Position numbers and translations under genes: made by a program
Shown here: positions 42,664-51,377 of the stretch, in pieces
How positions within the stretch are numbered: position 1 is the first letter of the stretch
Layout of the letters: every line of letters starts with the position of its first letter
The notes under the pieces: model-generated
The model's database searches: none
What the model was told of the DNA's origin: nothing
The model's input: the letters and a program-made list of their open reading frames with translations, nothing else
Assembly: GCF_022811645.1 (NCBI RefSeq)
Contig: NZ_CP094534.1
Coordinates: forward strand, 3,348,001 to 3,412,000
Length of the DNA: 64,000 nucleotides
Direction: 5' to 3'
Origin: Hymenobacter monticola
GTDB lineage: Bacteria > Bacteroidota > Bacteroidia > Cytophagales > Hymenobacteraceae

Positions 42664-43857
42664 ATGGGTATTATGAGTGAAGCAGTTGTTGAGCCGCGCG
42701 CTGCGGCGCATCCCTCGCGGGCCCGGGTGGCCATTGCGCTGTTCTTTTTTGTGTCGGGCTTCGGGTTTGCTACCTGGGCGTCGCGCATTCCCGTCATCCA
42801 GCACCGCCTGGGGCTGAGCGAGGCCCAATTAGGCGCCGTGCTGCTAGCCCTGCCGGCGGGCCTGATGCTGACATTACCCGTGACCGGACAACTGCTCCAG
42901 CGTTTCAGCAGCCGGCAGGTGATGCTGGCGGGCGCCGTGCTCTACAACCTGGCGCTGGGCCTGCTGGGCTTCGCGGCCCACACCTGGCAACTGGCGGCGC
43001 TGCTGTTTGCCTTCGGCTGCTCGCGCAACCTGCTCAACCTATCCGTCAATGCCCAGTCAGTGGGTGTGCAAACGCTTTACAGCCGTTCCATCATTGCCAC
43101 GTTTCACGGCATCTGGAGCGTGGCGGGCTTTGCTGCGGCAGGCCTAGGCGCGTTGCTCATTGGCCACGACGTGGCTACTACCACGCATTTTGCGGCGGTT
43201 TCGGTGGCGCTTACGGCGTTGGCTTTTGCCTTCTTCCCCAATACACTGGCCCTGCCGCCAGCGCCGGAGAAGAAGTCCTTCTTCAGCTGGCCCGAGAAAA
43301 CGGTGTTGAAATACGGCCTCATCACCTTTGCCTCGATGGCCTGCGAAGGCACGTTCTACGACTGGAGTGGGGTGTATTTCGCCGAAACCGTGCACGCCCC
43401 GAAAGCCATTGCCGGCCTGGGCTTCACCCTCTACATGGTGGCCATGACCAGCGGCCGTTTCCTGGGCGACTGGCTGGTGGGCCGCTTCGGCATCAAGCAA
43501 ATCCTGCAAACCAGCGGCGTGCTGATGACCACCGGTTTATTGCTGGCAGCCGCTTTTCCCACGCCGGTAGTGGCCGGGCTGGGCTTCGTGCTGGGCGGTT
43601 TGGGCGTGTCGTGCGTGGTACCGCTGGTGTTCAGCCTCGTGGGCCGCGCCAACCCCTTAAGTGCCGGCGCGGCCATTGCCTCCGTGTCCACGGTCAGCTA
43701 CTTCGGGTTTCTGATGGTGCCGCCGCTGGTTGGGTTCGTGGCCAAAGCCGCCAGCCTGCGCTGGTCGTTTGCGCTGGTTTCGGTGCTGGGCCTGCTGGTG
43801 GTGTGGCTGGTGCCGAAGTTGCAGGTCGGAGAGGGGACGACTCAAGCTGACTTATAA
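42664..43857 (+). CDS. MFS transporter (YbjJ-like)
   Basis: A 397-residue major-facilitator protein. The N-terminal pattern VAIALFFFVSGFGFATWASRIPVIQHRLGLSEAQLG is characteristic of YbjJ-like transporters, as is FASMACEGTFYDWSGVYF in the second half and GFTLYMVAMTSGRFLGDWL. Twelve helices are expected. Substrate unknown. Translation can start at 42664 or at an in-frame ATG nine bases on (42673). It is divergent from the TetA-like gene. Confidence 0.88.
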   Translation: MGIMSEAVVEPRAAAHPSRARVAIALFFFVSGFGFATWASRIPVIQHRLGLSEAQLGAVLLALPAGLMLTLPVTGQLLQRFSSRQVMLAGAVLYNLALGLLGFAAHTWQLAALLFAFGCSRNLLNLSVNAQSVGVQTLYSRSIIATFHGIWSVAGFAAAGLGALLIGHDVATTTHFAAVSVALTALAFAFFPNTLALPPAPEKKSFFSWPEKTVLKYGLITFASMACEGTFYDWSGVYFAETVHAPKAIAGLGFTLYMVAMTSGRFLGDWLVGRFGIKQILQTSGVLMTTGLLLAAAFPTPVVAGLGFVLGGLGVSCVVPLVFSLVGRANPLSAGAAIASVSTVSYFGFLMVPPLVGFVAKAASLRWSFALVSVLGLLVVWLVPKLQVGEGTTQADL

Positions 43858-43905
43858 CCTCTTACGGCCCATTCATTTCATAGCACCTAGGATAACCGCG
43901 CGTTA

Positions 43906-44208
43906 CTAAGCGTTGGCCTGAAACAGCTTTTTATCAGCCCAAAAAGTGCCCAGCGGCACCAAAGAGGCAATAAACCCCAGCAGCATTTTCTTAATGGACC
44001 AGCCCCGCTCGATGCTTTGCTGAATCAGCAGCAGCACGTAAAGCACAAACAATACCCCATGCGCCATACCCACGTGCCTGACTGCCTGCGGCTGCCCGGC
44101 AAGGTACTTCAAGGGCATGGCAATCAGCAGCAATACTAAAAAAGAGACGCCTTCGAGAATGGCCACAAGGCGCAAGCGTCCCAAGCCAGTGAGCAGAAAA
44201 TGCTTCAT
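43906..44208 (-). CDS. DUF3817 family membrane protein
   Basis: A 100-residue protein with three helices: LRLVAILEGVSFLVLLLIAMPLKYL, VGMAHGVLFVLYVLLLIQQ and MLLGFIASLVPLGTFWADKKL. The EG-x-S, MPLKY, H-G and PLGTFWADKK positions are the DUF3817 pattern, also seen in the YdzA family. Function unknown. It lies downstream of the sdh operon but beyond its terminator. Confidence 0.88.
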   Translation of the reverse strand: MKHFLLTGLGRLRLVAILEGVSFLVLLLIAMPLKYLAGQPQAVRHVGMAHGVLFVLYVLLLIQQSIERGWSIKKMLLGFIASLVPLGTFWADKKLFQANA

Positions 44209-44216
44209 ACAAAAAC

Positions 44217-44249
44217 AAAAAAGCGCGGCGAATGGACGCCACGCTTTTT
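44217..44249 (-). terminator. Terminator of the sdh operon
   Basis: On the minus strand AAAAAGCGTGGCG pairs with CGCCGCGCTTTTTT around six bases with one mismatch and is followed by GTTTTTG. It lies 20 bases after the sdhB stop. Confidence 0.85.
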
Positions 44250-44268
44250 ATATAAAACGGCGTTATGA

Positions 44269-45054
44269 TTAGGCTAGGTTGTTCGAAGTAGCCTTGGCCG
44301 ACAGGAACTCGCGGTTCAGAATGGCAATGTTTTCGAGCGAAATGCCCACCGGGCACTCGGCGGCACAGGAGCCAATGTTGGAGCAGGCGCCGAAGCCTTC
44401 CTTGTCCATCTGGGCAATCATGTTTTCGACGCGGCTCTTGCGCTCGGGCTGGCCCTGGGGCAGCAGCGCCAGCTGCGATACCTTGGCCGACACAAACAGC
44501 ATGGCCGAGGCATTTTTGCAAGCCGCCACGCAGGCGCCGCACGAAATGCAGGTAGCCGCTTCAAAGGCACGGTCGGCAATTTCCTTCGGAATCGGAATTT
44601 CGTTGCCGTCGGGCGCGCCGCCGGTGTTCACGCTCACGTAGCCACCGGCCTGAATGATGCGGTCGAAGGCCGAACGGTCCACGCTCAGGTCCTTGTTTAC
44701 AGGAAAGGAAGCTGCGCGCCAAGGCTCGATGGTGATGGTATCGCCATCCGAGAACTTGCGCATGTGCAGCTGGCAGGTGGTGGTGCCTTTCTCGGGGCCG
44801 TGCGAGCGGCCGTTGATGAACAAGTCGCACGAGCCACAGATGCCCTCGCGGCAGTCGTGGTCGAAAGCCACCGGGTCTTGGCCGGCGCGTAGCAGGTCCT
44901 CGTTCAGCACGTCAAGCATTTCCAGGAAGGACATATCGGGCGAAATGTCCTTCACTTGGTAATCCACAATTTTCCCCTGCGCCTGGCGGTTGGGCTGCCG
45001 CCACACTTTCAGGGTCAGGTTCATCGGTTTAGCGTTGGGGTTGGAACCGGCCAT
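44269..45054 (-). CDS. sdhB: Succinate dehydrogenase iron-sulfur subunit
   Basis: A 261-residue SdhB/FrdB carrying electrons from the flavoprotein to the quinone site. The [2Fe-2S] ligands are in [17 protein letters not shown] plus a later Cys (TTCQLHM); the [4Fe-4S] and [3Fe-4S] clusters use [11 protein letters not shown] and [18 protein letters not shown] 45054 ([10 protein letters not shown]) is used; a later ATG at 45024 ([10 protein letters not shown]) is possible. It is the third gene of the operon sdhC-sdhA-sdhB, with a 100-base gap to sdhA filled by TGAGA-type repeated words. Confidence 0.96.
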   Translation of the reverse strand: MAGSNPNAKPMNLTLKVWRQPNRQAQGKIVDYQVKDISPDMSFLEMLDVLNEDLLRAGQDPVAFDHDCREGICGSCDLFINGRSHGPEKGTTTCQLHMRKFSDGDTITIEPWRAASFPVNKDLSVDRSAFDRIIQAGGYVSVNTGGAPDGNEIPIPKEIADRAFEAATCISCGACVAACKNASAMLFVSAKVSQLALLPQGQPERKSRVENMIAQMDKEGFGACSNIGSCAAECPVGISLENIAILNREFLSAKATSNNLA

Positions 45055-45154
45055 TTTTCTTATGAGAGGTGAGACGAGGAGACGTGAGAAGCGAGACAAC
45101 TCGGATAATACTGAGAATCTTGCTTCTCAAATCTCATTTTCTCATGTCTAAAAT

Positions 45155-47089
45155 TTATTTGTAGCTGCGCTGCGTCAGCTTCACGTTTTCGAACGTCAGG
45201 GCTTCCTTATTGAGTTTCTCGGGCTGGTTGTCGCCCTGATACTCCCAAGCTGCCACATAAGCGTAGTTTTCGTCGTCGCGCAGGGCCTCACCTTCGGGGG
45301 TCTGATACTCTTCGCGGAAGTGGCCGCCGCAGCTTTCGTTGCGGTTGTAGGCGTCGTCCACCATCAGCTCACCCAGCTCCAGGAAATCGGCCACGCGGCC
45401 GGCTTTTTCTAGGGCCTGGTTCATTTCCTCACCGGAGCCCACCACTTTCACGTCCTGCCAAAACTCCTTACGGAGCTGCTGAATCATGCCTTTGGCCTTT
45501 TTCAGGCCCTCGGCGGTGCGGGCCATGCCGCAGTATTCCCACATGATGTGGCCCAGGGCCTTGTGGAAATCGTCGGGCGTGCGGTTGCCCTTGATACTGA
45601 GCAACTGCTCGGCGCGGGCCTGCACGTAGGCCTTCGACTCGGCAAAAGCGGGATGGTTGGTGTCCACCGGCTTGGGCGGCGTCTGGGCCAGGTAATCGCC
45701 GATGGTGTAAGGGATGACGAAGTAGCCGTCAGCCAGGCCCTGCATCAGGGCGGAAGCACCGAGGCGGTTGGCGCCGTGGTCGGAGAAGTTGCACTCGCCG
45801 GTGGCGTAGAGGCCGGGCACGGTGGTTTGCAGGTTGTAGTCTACCCACAGGCCGCCCATGGTGTAGTGCACCGCCGGGTAGATGCGCATGGGCATCTGAT
45901 AAGGGTCTTCGTCGGTGATTTTCTCGTACATGGCAAACAGGTTGCCGTACTTCTGGCTCACCGCGTCGGCGCCCGTGCGCTTGATGATTTCCGAGAAGTC
46001 GAGGTACACGGCCAGGCCGGTGCTGCCTACGCCACGGCCCTCGTCGCACATCATCTTGGCGTTGCGCGAAGCCACGTCGCGCGGCACGAGATTGCCGAAA
46101 GCGGGGTACTTGCGCTCCAAGAAGTAGTCCCGCTCGTCTTCGGGAATATCCTGTGGCTTAATCTGGCCCTGGCGCACGCGCTCGGCCATTTCCACCGTTT
46201 TGGGCACCCACACGCGGCCGTCGTTGCGGAGCGATTCCGACATCAGCGTAAGCTTCGACTGGTAGTCGCCGCTTACCGGAATGCAGGTGGGGTGAATCTG
46301 GGTGAAGCAGGGGTTGGCGAAGTAGGCACCTTTCTTGTGGGCGCGCCAAGCGGCCGTCACGTTGCAGTATTTGGCGTTGGTGCTCAGGTAGAACACATTG
46401 CCGTAGCCACCGGTGGCCAGCACCACGGCGTGAGCGGCGTGGGTTTCAATCTCGCCGGTAATGAGGTTGCGCGTCACGATGCCGCGGGCCTGGCCGTCGA
46501 CTACTACCACGTCGAGCATCTCGGAACGGGTGTACATCTTCACCTTGCCGTAGGCAATCTGGCGGCTCAGGGCCGAGTAGGCGCCCAGCAGCAGCTGCTG
46601 TCCGGTTTGGCCGCGGGCGTAGAACGTGCGGCTCACCTGGGCACCGCCGAAAGAGCGGTTGGCCAGCAGGCCGCCGTATTCGCGGGCGAAGGGCACGCCC
46701 TGGGCCACGCACTGGTCGATGATATTCACCGACACCTGGGCCAGGCGGTACACGTTGGCTTCGCGGGCGCGGTAGTCGCCACCCTTGATGGTGTCGTAGA
46801 ACAGACGGAACACGGAGTCACCGTCGTTCTGATAGTTTTTAGCGGCGTTGATGCCGCCCTGCGCAGCGATGGAGTGCGCGCGGCGGGGCGAATCGTGGTA
46901 GGTAAAGGCCTTCACGTTGTAGCCGAGCTCGGCGAGCGAGGCGGCGGCGGCACCACCGGCCAAGCCCGTGCCCACCACAATCACGTCGTATTTCCGCTTA
47001 TTGGCGGGGTTTACGAGCTTGACGTTGAACTTGTGCTTCTCCCACTTTTCGGCGAGAGGACCTTCGGGAATTTTGGAATCCAACTGCAT
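45155..47089 (-). CDS. sdhA: Succinate dehydrogenase/fumarate reductase flavoprotein subunit
   Basis: A 644-residue SdhA. FAD-binding GTGLAGG (41-47); the covalent-FAD His72 in [20 protein letters not shown] with the succinate-binding residues; GRGVGSTG; and [27 protein letters not shown], the substrate-binding and capping region typical of this family. The C-terminal segment includes [16 protein letters not shown]. The enzyme oxidises succinate to fumarate in the citric-acid cycle or runs in reverse. The long loop pattern ([27 protein letters not shown]) is that of the Bacteroidota type B enzyme. Confidence 0.97.
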   Translation of the reverse strand: MQLDSKIPEGPLAEKWEKHKFNVKLVNPANKRKYDVIVVGTGLAGGAAAASLAELGYNVKAFTYHDSPRRAHSIAAQGGINAAKNYQNDGDSVFRLFYDTIKGGDYRAREANVYRLAQVSVNIIDQCVAQGVPFAREYGGLLANRSFGGAQVSRTFYARGQTGQQLLLGAYSALSRQIAYGKVKMYTRSEMLDVVVVDGQARGIVTRNLITGEIETHAAHAVVLATGGYGNVFYLSTNAKYCNVTAAWRAHKKGAYFANPCFTQIHPTCIPVSGDYQSKLTLMSESLRNDGRVWVPKTVEMAERVRQGQIKPQDIPEDERDYFLERKYPAFGNLVPRDVASRNAKMMCDEGRGVGSTGLAVYLDFSEIIKRTGADAVSQKYGNLFAMYEKITDEDPYQMPMRIYPAVHYTMGGLWVDYNLQTTVPGLYATGECNFSDHGANRLGASALMQGLADGYFVIPYTIGDYLAQTPPKPVDTNHPAFAESKAYVQARAEQLLSIKGNRTPDDFHKALGHIMWEYCGMARTAEGLKKAKGMIQQLRKEFWQDVKVVGSGEEMNQALEKAGRVADFLELGELMVDDAYNRNESCGGHFREEYQTPEGEALRDDENYAYVAAWEYQGDNQPEKLNKEALTFENVKLTQRSYK

Positions 47090-47197
47090 AGCAATACGGA
47101 GTGAGGTTAGTTATTCAGTTGTTGGTTGTCAGTTAGTAGCAAGCGCTAGGTTATTGCCACAAACCGGCAATAATTAACCAATAACCAACCGCGAAAG

Positions 47198-47956
47198 TTA
47201 GAAAGCGGAAGCTACGGATTGCAGCAGGGCCGGGGTATTGGCCGCCAGCTCGCCTTGGGCATTTGTAAATAAGAAGAAGTAGAGCGGCATAGACGCAAAG
47301 CCAGCCGATACCAGCACGGCGAAGGCATAGCCCACGTACTTAATCATCGGGGTGTATTTGCGGTGGTTCAGGCCCAGCGTTTGGAAGCCCGAGCGGAAGC
47401 CGTGCCACAGATGGTAGCCGAGGCTGATTTGGGCGGCTACGTAGAGCAGCACGTACCACCAGATGTGGAAGGAGTCGACCACGGCCATGTACAGGTTGTC
47501 GTAGTCGCGGGTCGTCGGGTCGGCACCGCCCATCTTGGGGATGTCGCCGGCGAAACGGGCGCGCCAGAAGAAGTTGTAGAGGTGCACCAGCAAGAAAATC
47601 AGGATGATGGTGCCCAGAATGCCCATGTTGCGCGAGGTCCATTCCGAGTTCTGCTCGGAGTGGTTGCTCACGTACCCCTGGCTGCCGCGGGCCACTTTGT
47701 TGCGGCGCGTCAGCATCAGGGCCTCGTAGATGTGGAAGCCGAAACCCAGCACCAGGCCCCATTCGATGGTGCGAATGATGGGGTTGGTGCCCATGAAGTG
47801 GGAGTAGGTGTTGAAGGCTGCGCCCCCGTCGTGCTTAAAGAGCTGCAGGTTGCCAATGAGGTGAACCAACAGAAAGGTGCACAGAAACAGGCCCGTGAGG
47901 GACATGATAATTTTCCGGCCGATGCTGCTGGTGAATGTTTTCGTTATCCAACTCAT
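47198..47956 (-). CDS. sdhC: Succinate dehydrogenase cytochrome b subunit (type B, fused)
   Basis: A 252-residue membrane anchor with five helices, the single-subunit type B anchor found in Bacteroidota that replaces separate SdhC and SdhD. Helices include IMSLTGLFLCTFLLVHLIGN, WGLVLGFGFHIYEALMLTRR, ILGTIILIFLLVHLYNFFW, HIWWYVLLYVAAQISLGYHLWHG and IKYVGYAFAVLVSAGFASMPLYFFLF. Histidines in HLIGN, HIYEA, HLYNF and HLWHG fit the ligands of two haems b. ATG 47956 (MSWITKTFTSS) is chosen because the promoter lies at 48001-48031, within the longer frame. First gene of the operon. Confidence 0.95.
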   Translation of the reverse strand: MSWITKTFTSSIGRKIIMSLTGLFLCTFLLVHLIGNLQLFKHDGGAAFNTYSHFMGTNPIIRTIEWGLVLGFGFHIYEALMLTRRNKVARGSQGYVSNHSEQNSEWTSRNMGILGTIILIFLLVHLYNFFWRARFAGDIPKMGGADPTTRDYDNLYMAVVDSFHIWWYVLLYVAAQISLGYHLWHGFRSGFQTLGLNHRKYTPMIKYVGYAFAVLVSAGFASMPLYFFLFTNAQGELAANTPALLQSVASAF

Positions 47957-48000
47957 AAAGTAGCCAAACTTGGAACGTGGGAGGGTGTGTTTAGAGGGCT

Positions 48001-48031
48001 CAAAGGTAGCCCCCACTCGCTAACCGGGCAA
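48001..48031 (-). promoter_or_regulatory. Promoter of the sdh operon
   Basis: On the minus strand TTGC (48028-48031), a 19-base spacer, then TACCTTTG (48001-48008), a near-ideal Bacteroidota promoter. Transcription would start near 47995, about 40 bases before the sdhC ATG. Confidence 0.75.
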
Positions 48032-48225
48032 CGGACGAGTGGTTTACTTCCACGGCAATGGCCATTGAAGAAACATTGCGGGCCGTGGTGAATCTATCCT
48101 GAGCCGGCATCGTTTACACACGCACGGGTACAGCTCCCATACTTTGCGTATCTTGAGTTAGGCTAGCGGCACGGCGGCTGAGGCTGGGCGGACACCCGAA
48201 GGGTATTTTTTGTAATTCAATCAGT

Positions 48226-51159
48226 ATGATACAGTTTTCTCTACTTCGGGTTGGGACATGGGCGCGAGCCGCGCTGCTGCTCACCATCATTGCCGCAGGG
48301 CTGAGCTTGCGTCCGGACTCGGCCTGGGCGACCCACATCCGCGCCGGCGACATTCAGGCCAAGCCCGACACGGTGACCAATAACCCCAGGCGCGTCTTTT
48401 TCAAGCTGGTGCTTTATACCGACAACAGCTCGAGTGTGCCGGCCGATTTTGCCACGGTTTTCTACGGCGACGGCACCTCCAGCTGCAGCCCGGGCGTGCC
48501 GCGGTCGGGCCCGCGCCGCGCCATTCCCGGCAACACCGATACCAGCGTCAATATTTACTATTTCGACCACGTGTACCCGTCGACGGGCAGCTTCACGGTG
48601 AGCTACATCGGCGAAAACCGCAACGCGGGGGTGCTGAACATGGACAATTCGGTAAACACGACTTTCTACATCAGCACCACCATTACCATTGACCCCGCGC
48701 TGGGCCGCAACCGCTCACCCATTTTCACGGCCCCGGCTGTTGACAAAGCGGCCAGGAACCAGGTGTACCTGCACAACCCCGCGGCCTACGACGCCGACGG
48801 CGACTCGCTGGCCTTCCACCTGCGCTCCAGCCAGATGGTGCCGCTGGGCATTACCGGCACGCAGGGACCGCCCTGCGCCGGCACGGGCACCAACAACCCG
48901 GCTCCGGTGCCGGTGACCAATTTCCGGCTCCCCAACAGCACGAGCATAACCGGCTCGACGCCGCTGCAGGTGGCCTACGGGGGCACTCCCCCGGGCCGGG
49001 TCGGTGACCCCGCCATTTTTGAGCAGGACGTGAACACCGGGCAGATTACCTGGAATGCGCCGGAGGCCCTGGGCTTCTACAACGTGGCCTTTGAAGTGGA
49101 AGAGTGGCGCCGCACGCCGCTGGGCCGGCGCCGCATTGGCGTGGTTATCCGCGACATGCAGATTATTGTGACGGCCAGCAACAACCTGCGGCCCACCATC
49201 ACCGTGCCGGCCGACATCTGCGTGGTGGCCGGGCAAACCGTGACAGGCTCCGTGACGGCCGTGGACGACGCCACCGGCGGTGCCCAGCAAACGCCGATTT
49301 CGCTGTTTGCTTATTCCGGCATCATCCCGCCGGCCACCTTCCGGCAGTCGCAAACCGGGCCGCCGCAAGCGCAGGGCACTTTCACCTGGCAAACCGATTG
49401 CAGCAACGTGGCCCGACTGCCCTACTTGGTGGTGTTCAAAGCGCAGGACTCGCCGGCTGCGCCGGCGCCGCCGCTCATCGACGAAAAGGCTTGGCGTATC
49501 ACGGTGGTGGGCCCGCCGCCGCAAAACCTGCGCGCCACCCCGGCCACCGGCACCCTGACGAGCGCCGTGCTGACGTGGAACCCCTATATCTGCACCAATG
49601 CCTCGCAGATTCACATCTACCGCAAGGTGAACTCGTCGAACTTTGTGCCCGGGCCCTGCGACACGGGCATTCCCGCCTCGGCCGGCTACACGCGCATTGG
49701 CACGGTGGCGGCCTCGGCCACCACGTTCACCGACACTAACCTGAATGCCAGCGGCGTGGCGCAGGGCCTCGACCGCGGCCAGACGTATTGCTACCGCATC
49801 TATGCCGAGTTTCCGCTGCCGGCCGGCGGGGCCAGCATCGCCTCGCAGGAGGCCTGCGTGTCGTTTCAGGGCAACGCGGCCCGCTTGGTGAAAGTGGATG
49901 TGGAAAACACCAGCACGACCACCGGCCAGATGCAGGTGTGCTGGACGCGCCCGCGCCCGGCCGGCGGTGGCACCTTCGACGGCACGCCCAGCTACGTGCT
50001 GTCGCGCGGCGAAGGCTTGAACCCGAGCACGTTTGCGCCCATTGCTACCCTCAGCTCGCTGGTCGATACCTGCTACACCGACACGCAGCTGAACACTCAG
50101 GACCTGCAGTATACCTACAAGCTGGAGTTTGTGCGCACCTTTCCACCCGGCGACGCGCGTGCGCCCATTCGGGAGGCCTCGCCCACGGCCAGCAGCGTGC
50201 GCACCAGCGCCGTGCCGGCCTCGGCCGCGGCCACGGCCGTGCGCGTAAGTTGGACCTATAACGTGCCCTGGGACAATGCGTCGCGGCCAGCCATTGTCTT
50301 CCGCCGCACCGGCAGCAGCGGGGCCTTTGTACGCATCGGCACGGCTCCTACTACAAATTCTGGCGGAACCTATACCGACAGCGACCCCACCCTGGTGAAG
50401 GGCCAGACCTACTGCTACTACGTCCAGACGGACGGCCAATACCCCGGCGTGGCCTACCTGAACTCGTTGCAAAACCGCAGCCAGGTACGCTGCCTGGTAC
50501 TCCAGAGCCCGCCGTGCACGCCCAAGCTGACGCTGGAGCCCACCAACTGCGACGAACTGGCGGCCCGCCCGCAGTACCCCACGCCCAACGACCGGTATAC
50601 CAACCGCCTGAGCTGGACGCTGAGCGACTCGCCCACGGGCTGCGACACGAACGTGAGCGGCTACCGCGTGTATTACCGGCCAACGCCCTCGGGGGCCTTC
50701 ACCTTCCTGGGCACCACCGCGCAGCCCAGCTACGTGCACAGCGACCTAGCTTCGAATGGTGGTTGCTACGCGGTGCAGGCCGTGGGCAACGGCGGGGTGC
50801 TGAGCGACACCAGCAACGTGGCCTGCCAGGATAACTGCTTGTTCTTCGTGCTGCCCAACGTGTTCACGCCCAACGGCGACAACCAGAACGCCGTGTTCCG
50901 GCCCAAAAACAACTCGCCCGTGCGGCGGGTGCACTTCCAAGCCTTCAACCGCTGGGGCGTGAAAGTATTTGAGAACACCACCACAGCCAGCGACCCCGTG
51001 CTCATCAACTGGGACGGCGGCGGGCCCGTGGGCGAGGCAGCGGCTGGCCCGGGCCGAAAAGCCTCCGATGGCGTGTACTTCTACTTGGCCGAAGTGGAAT
51101 TTGCCGACTTCAGCAGCACGAAGCGCACGTACAAGGGCTGGGTGGAAATTATCCGCTAA
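48226..51159 (+). CDS. Large surface protein with gliding-motility type C-terminal domain, copy 1
   Basis: A 977-residue exported protein. Signal peptide about 1-36 (ALLLTIIAAGLSLRPDSAWA). The N-terminal region (THIRAGDIQAKPD, RVFFKLVLYT, FYGDGTSS, FDHVYPSTGSFTVSYIGENRNAG) contains PKD-like beta-sandwich strands. Then several Fn3-like repeats, visible as CYRIYAEFP, YTYKLEFVRTFP and CYYVQTDGQYP. The C-terminal 90 residues (FFVLPNVFTPNGDNQNAVF, VRRVHFQAFNRWGVKVFEN, SDGVYFYLAEVEFAD, YKGWVEIIR) are the gliding-motility-associated or T9SS type B sorting domain. Probably a cell-surface adhesin or structural protein. It is 60-70% identical by eye to the next gene. Confidence 0.9.
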   Translation: MIQFSLLRVGTWARAALLLTIIAAGLSLRPDSAWATHIRAGDIQAKPDTVTNNPRRVFFKLVLYTDNSSSVPADFATVFYGDGTSSCSPGVPRSGPRRAIPGNTDTSVNIYYFDHVYPSTGSFTVSYIGENRNAGVLNMDNSVNTTFYISTTITIDPALGRNRSPIFTAPAVDKAARNQVYLHNPAAYDADGDSLAFHLRSSQMVPLGITGTQGPPCAGTGTNNPAPVPVTNFRLPNSTSITGSTPLQVAYGGTPPGRVGDPAIFEQDVNTGQITWNAPEALGFYNVAFEVEEWRRTPLGRRRIGVVIRDMQIIVTASNNLRPTITVPADICVVAGQTVTGSVTAVDDATGGAQQTPISLFAYSGIIPPATFRQSQTGPPQAQGTFTWQTDCSNVARLPYLVVFKAQDSPAAPAPPLIDEKAWRITVVGPPPQNLRATPATGTLTSAVLTWNPYICTNASQIHIYRKVNSSNFVPGPCDTGIPASAGYTRIGTVAASATTFTDTNLNASGVAQGLDRGQTYCYRIYAEFPLPAGGASIASQEACVSFQGNAARLVKVDVENTSTTTGQMQVCWTRPRPAGGGTFDGTPSYVLSRGEGLNPSTFAPIATLSSLVDTCYTDTQLNTQDLQYTYKLEFVRTFPPGDARAPIREASPTASSVRTSAVPASAAATAVRVSWTYNVPWDNASRPAIVFRRTGSSGAFVRIGTAPTTNSGGTYTDSDPTLVKGQTYCYYVQTDGQYPGVAYLNSLQNRSQVRCLVLQSPPCTPKLTLEPTNCDELAARPQYPTPNDRYTNRLSWTLSDSPTGCDTNVSGYRVYYRPTPSGAFTFLGTTAQPSYVHSDLASNGGCYAVQAVGNGGVLSDTSNVACQDNCLFFVLPNVFTPNGDNQNAVFRPKNNSPVRRVHFQAFNRWGVKVFENTTTASDPVLINWDGGGPVGEAAAGPGRKASDGVYFYLAEVEFADFSSTKRTYKGWVEIIR

Positions 51160-51192
51160 CCCGCGCCGCCGTCCGGAATGTTCAACAAAAAG

Positions 51193-51222
51193 AAAAGGCC
51201 GTCCTGCAAAGGGCGGCCTTTT
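51193..51222 (+). terminator. Hairpin after large surface protein 1
   Basis: AAAAGGCCG (51193-51201) pairs with CGGCCTTTT (51214-51222) around a 12-base loop; it lies 33 bases after the stop. Confidence 0.75.
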
Positions 51223-51377
51223 CGGCTTAATTTGTGTGGGCAAGAAAGGCCGGCAAGAAAACCGCGCAGTTTGCCGTATCTGCTTTCAAACCTCGCGCGT
51301 TCGGCCGGGTTGCTAGCCAAGACCGGTATTGCGAAGAAGGGGGATGTTTGTTCTGGGTTTCGTTTTTTAAAAGTGTT

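Noticed and set aside
48715..50739. A 674-codon minus-strand open frame opposite large surface protein 1
   Set aside because: Antisense shadow: low complexity, His/Arg/Gly-rich, and no equivalent of this length opposite the second copy of the gene.
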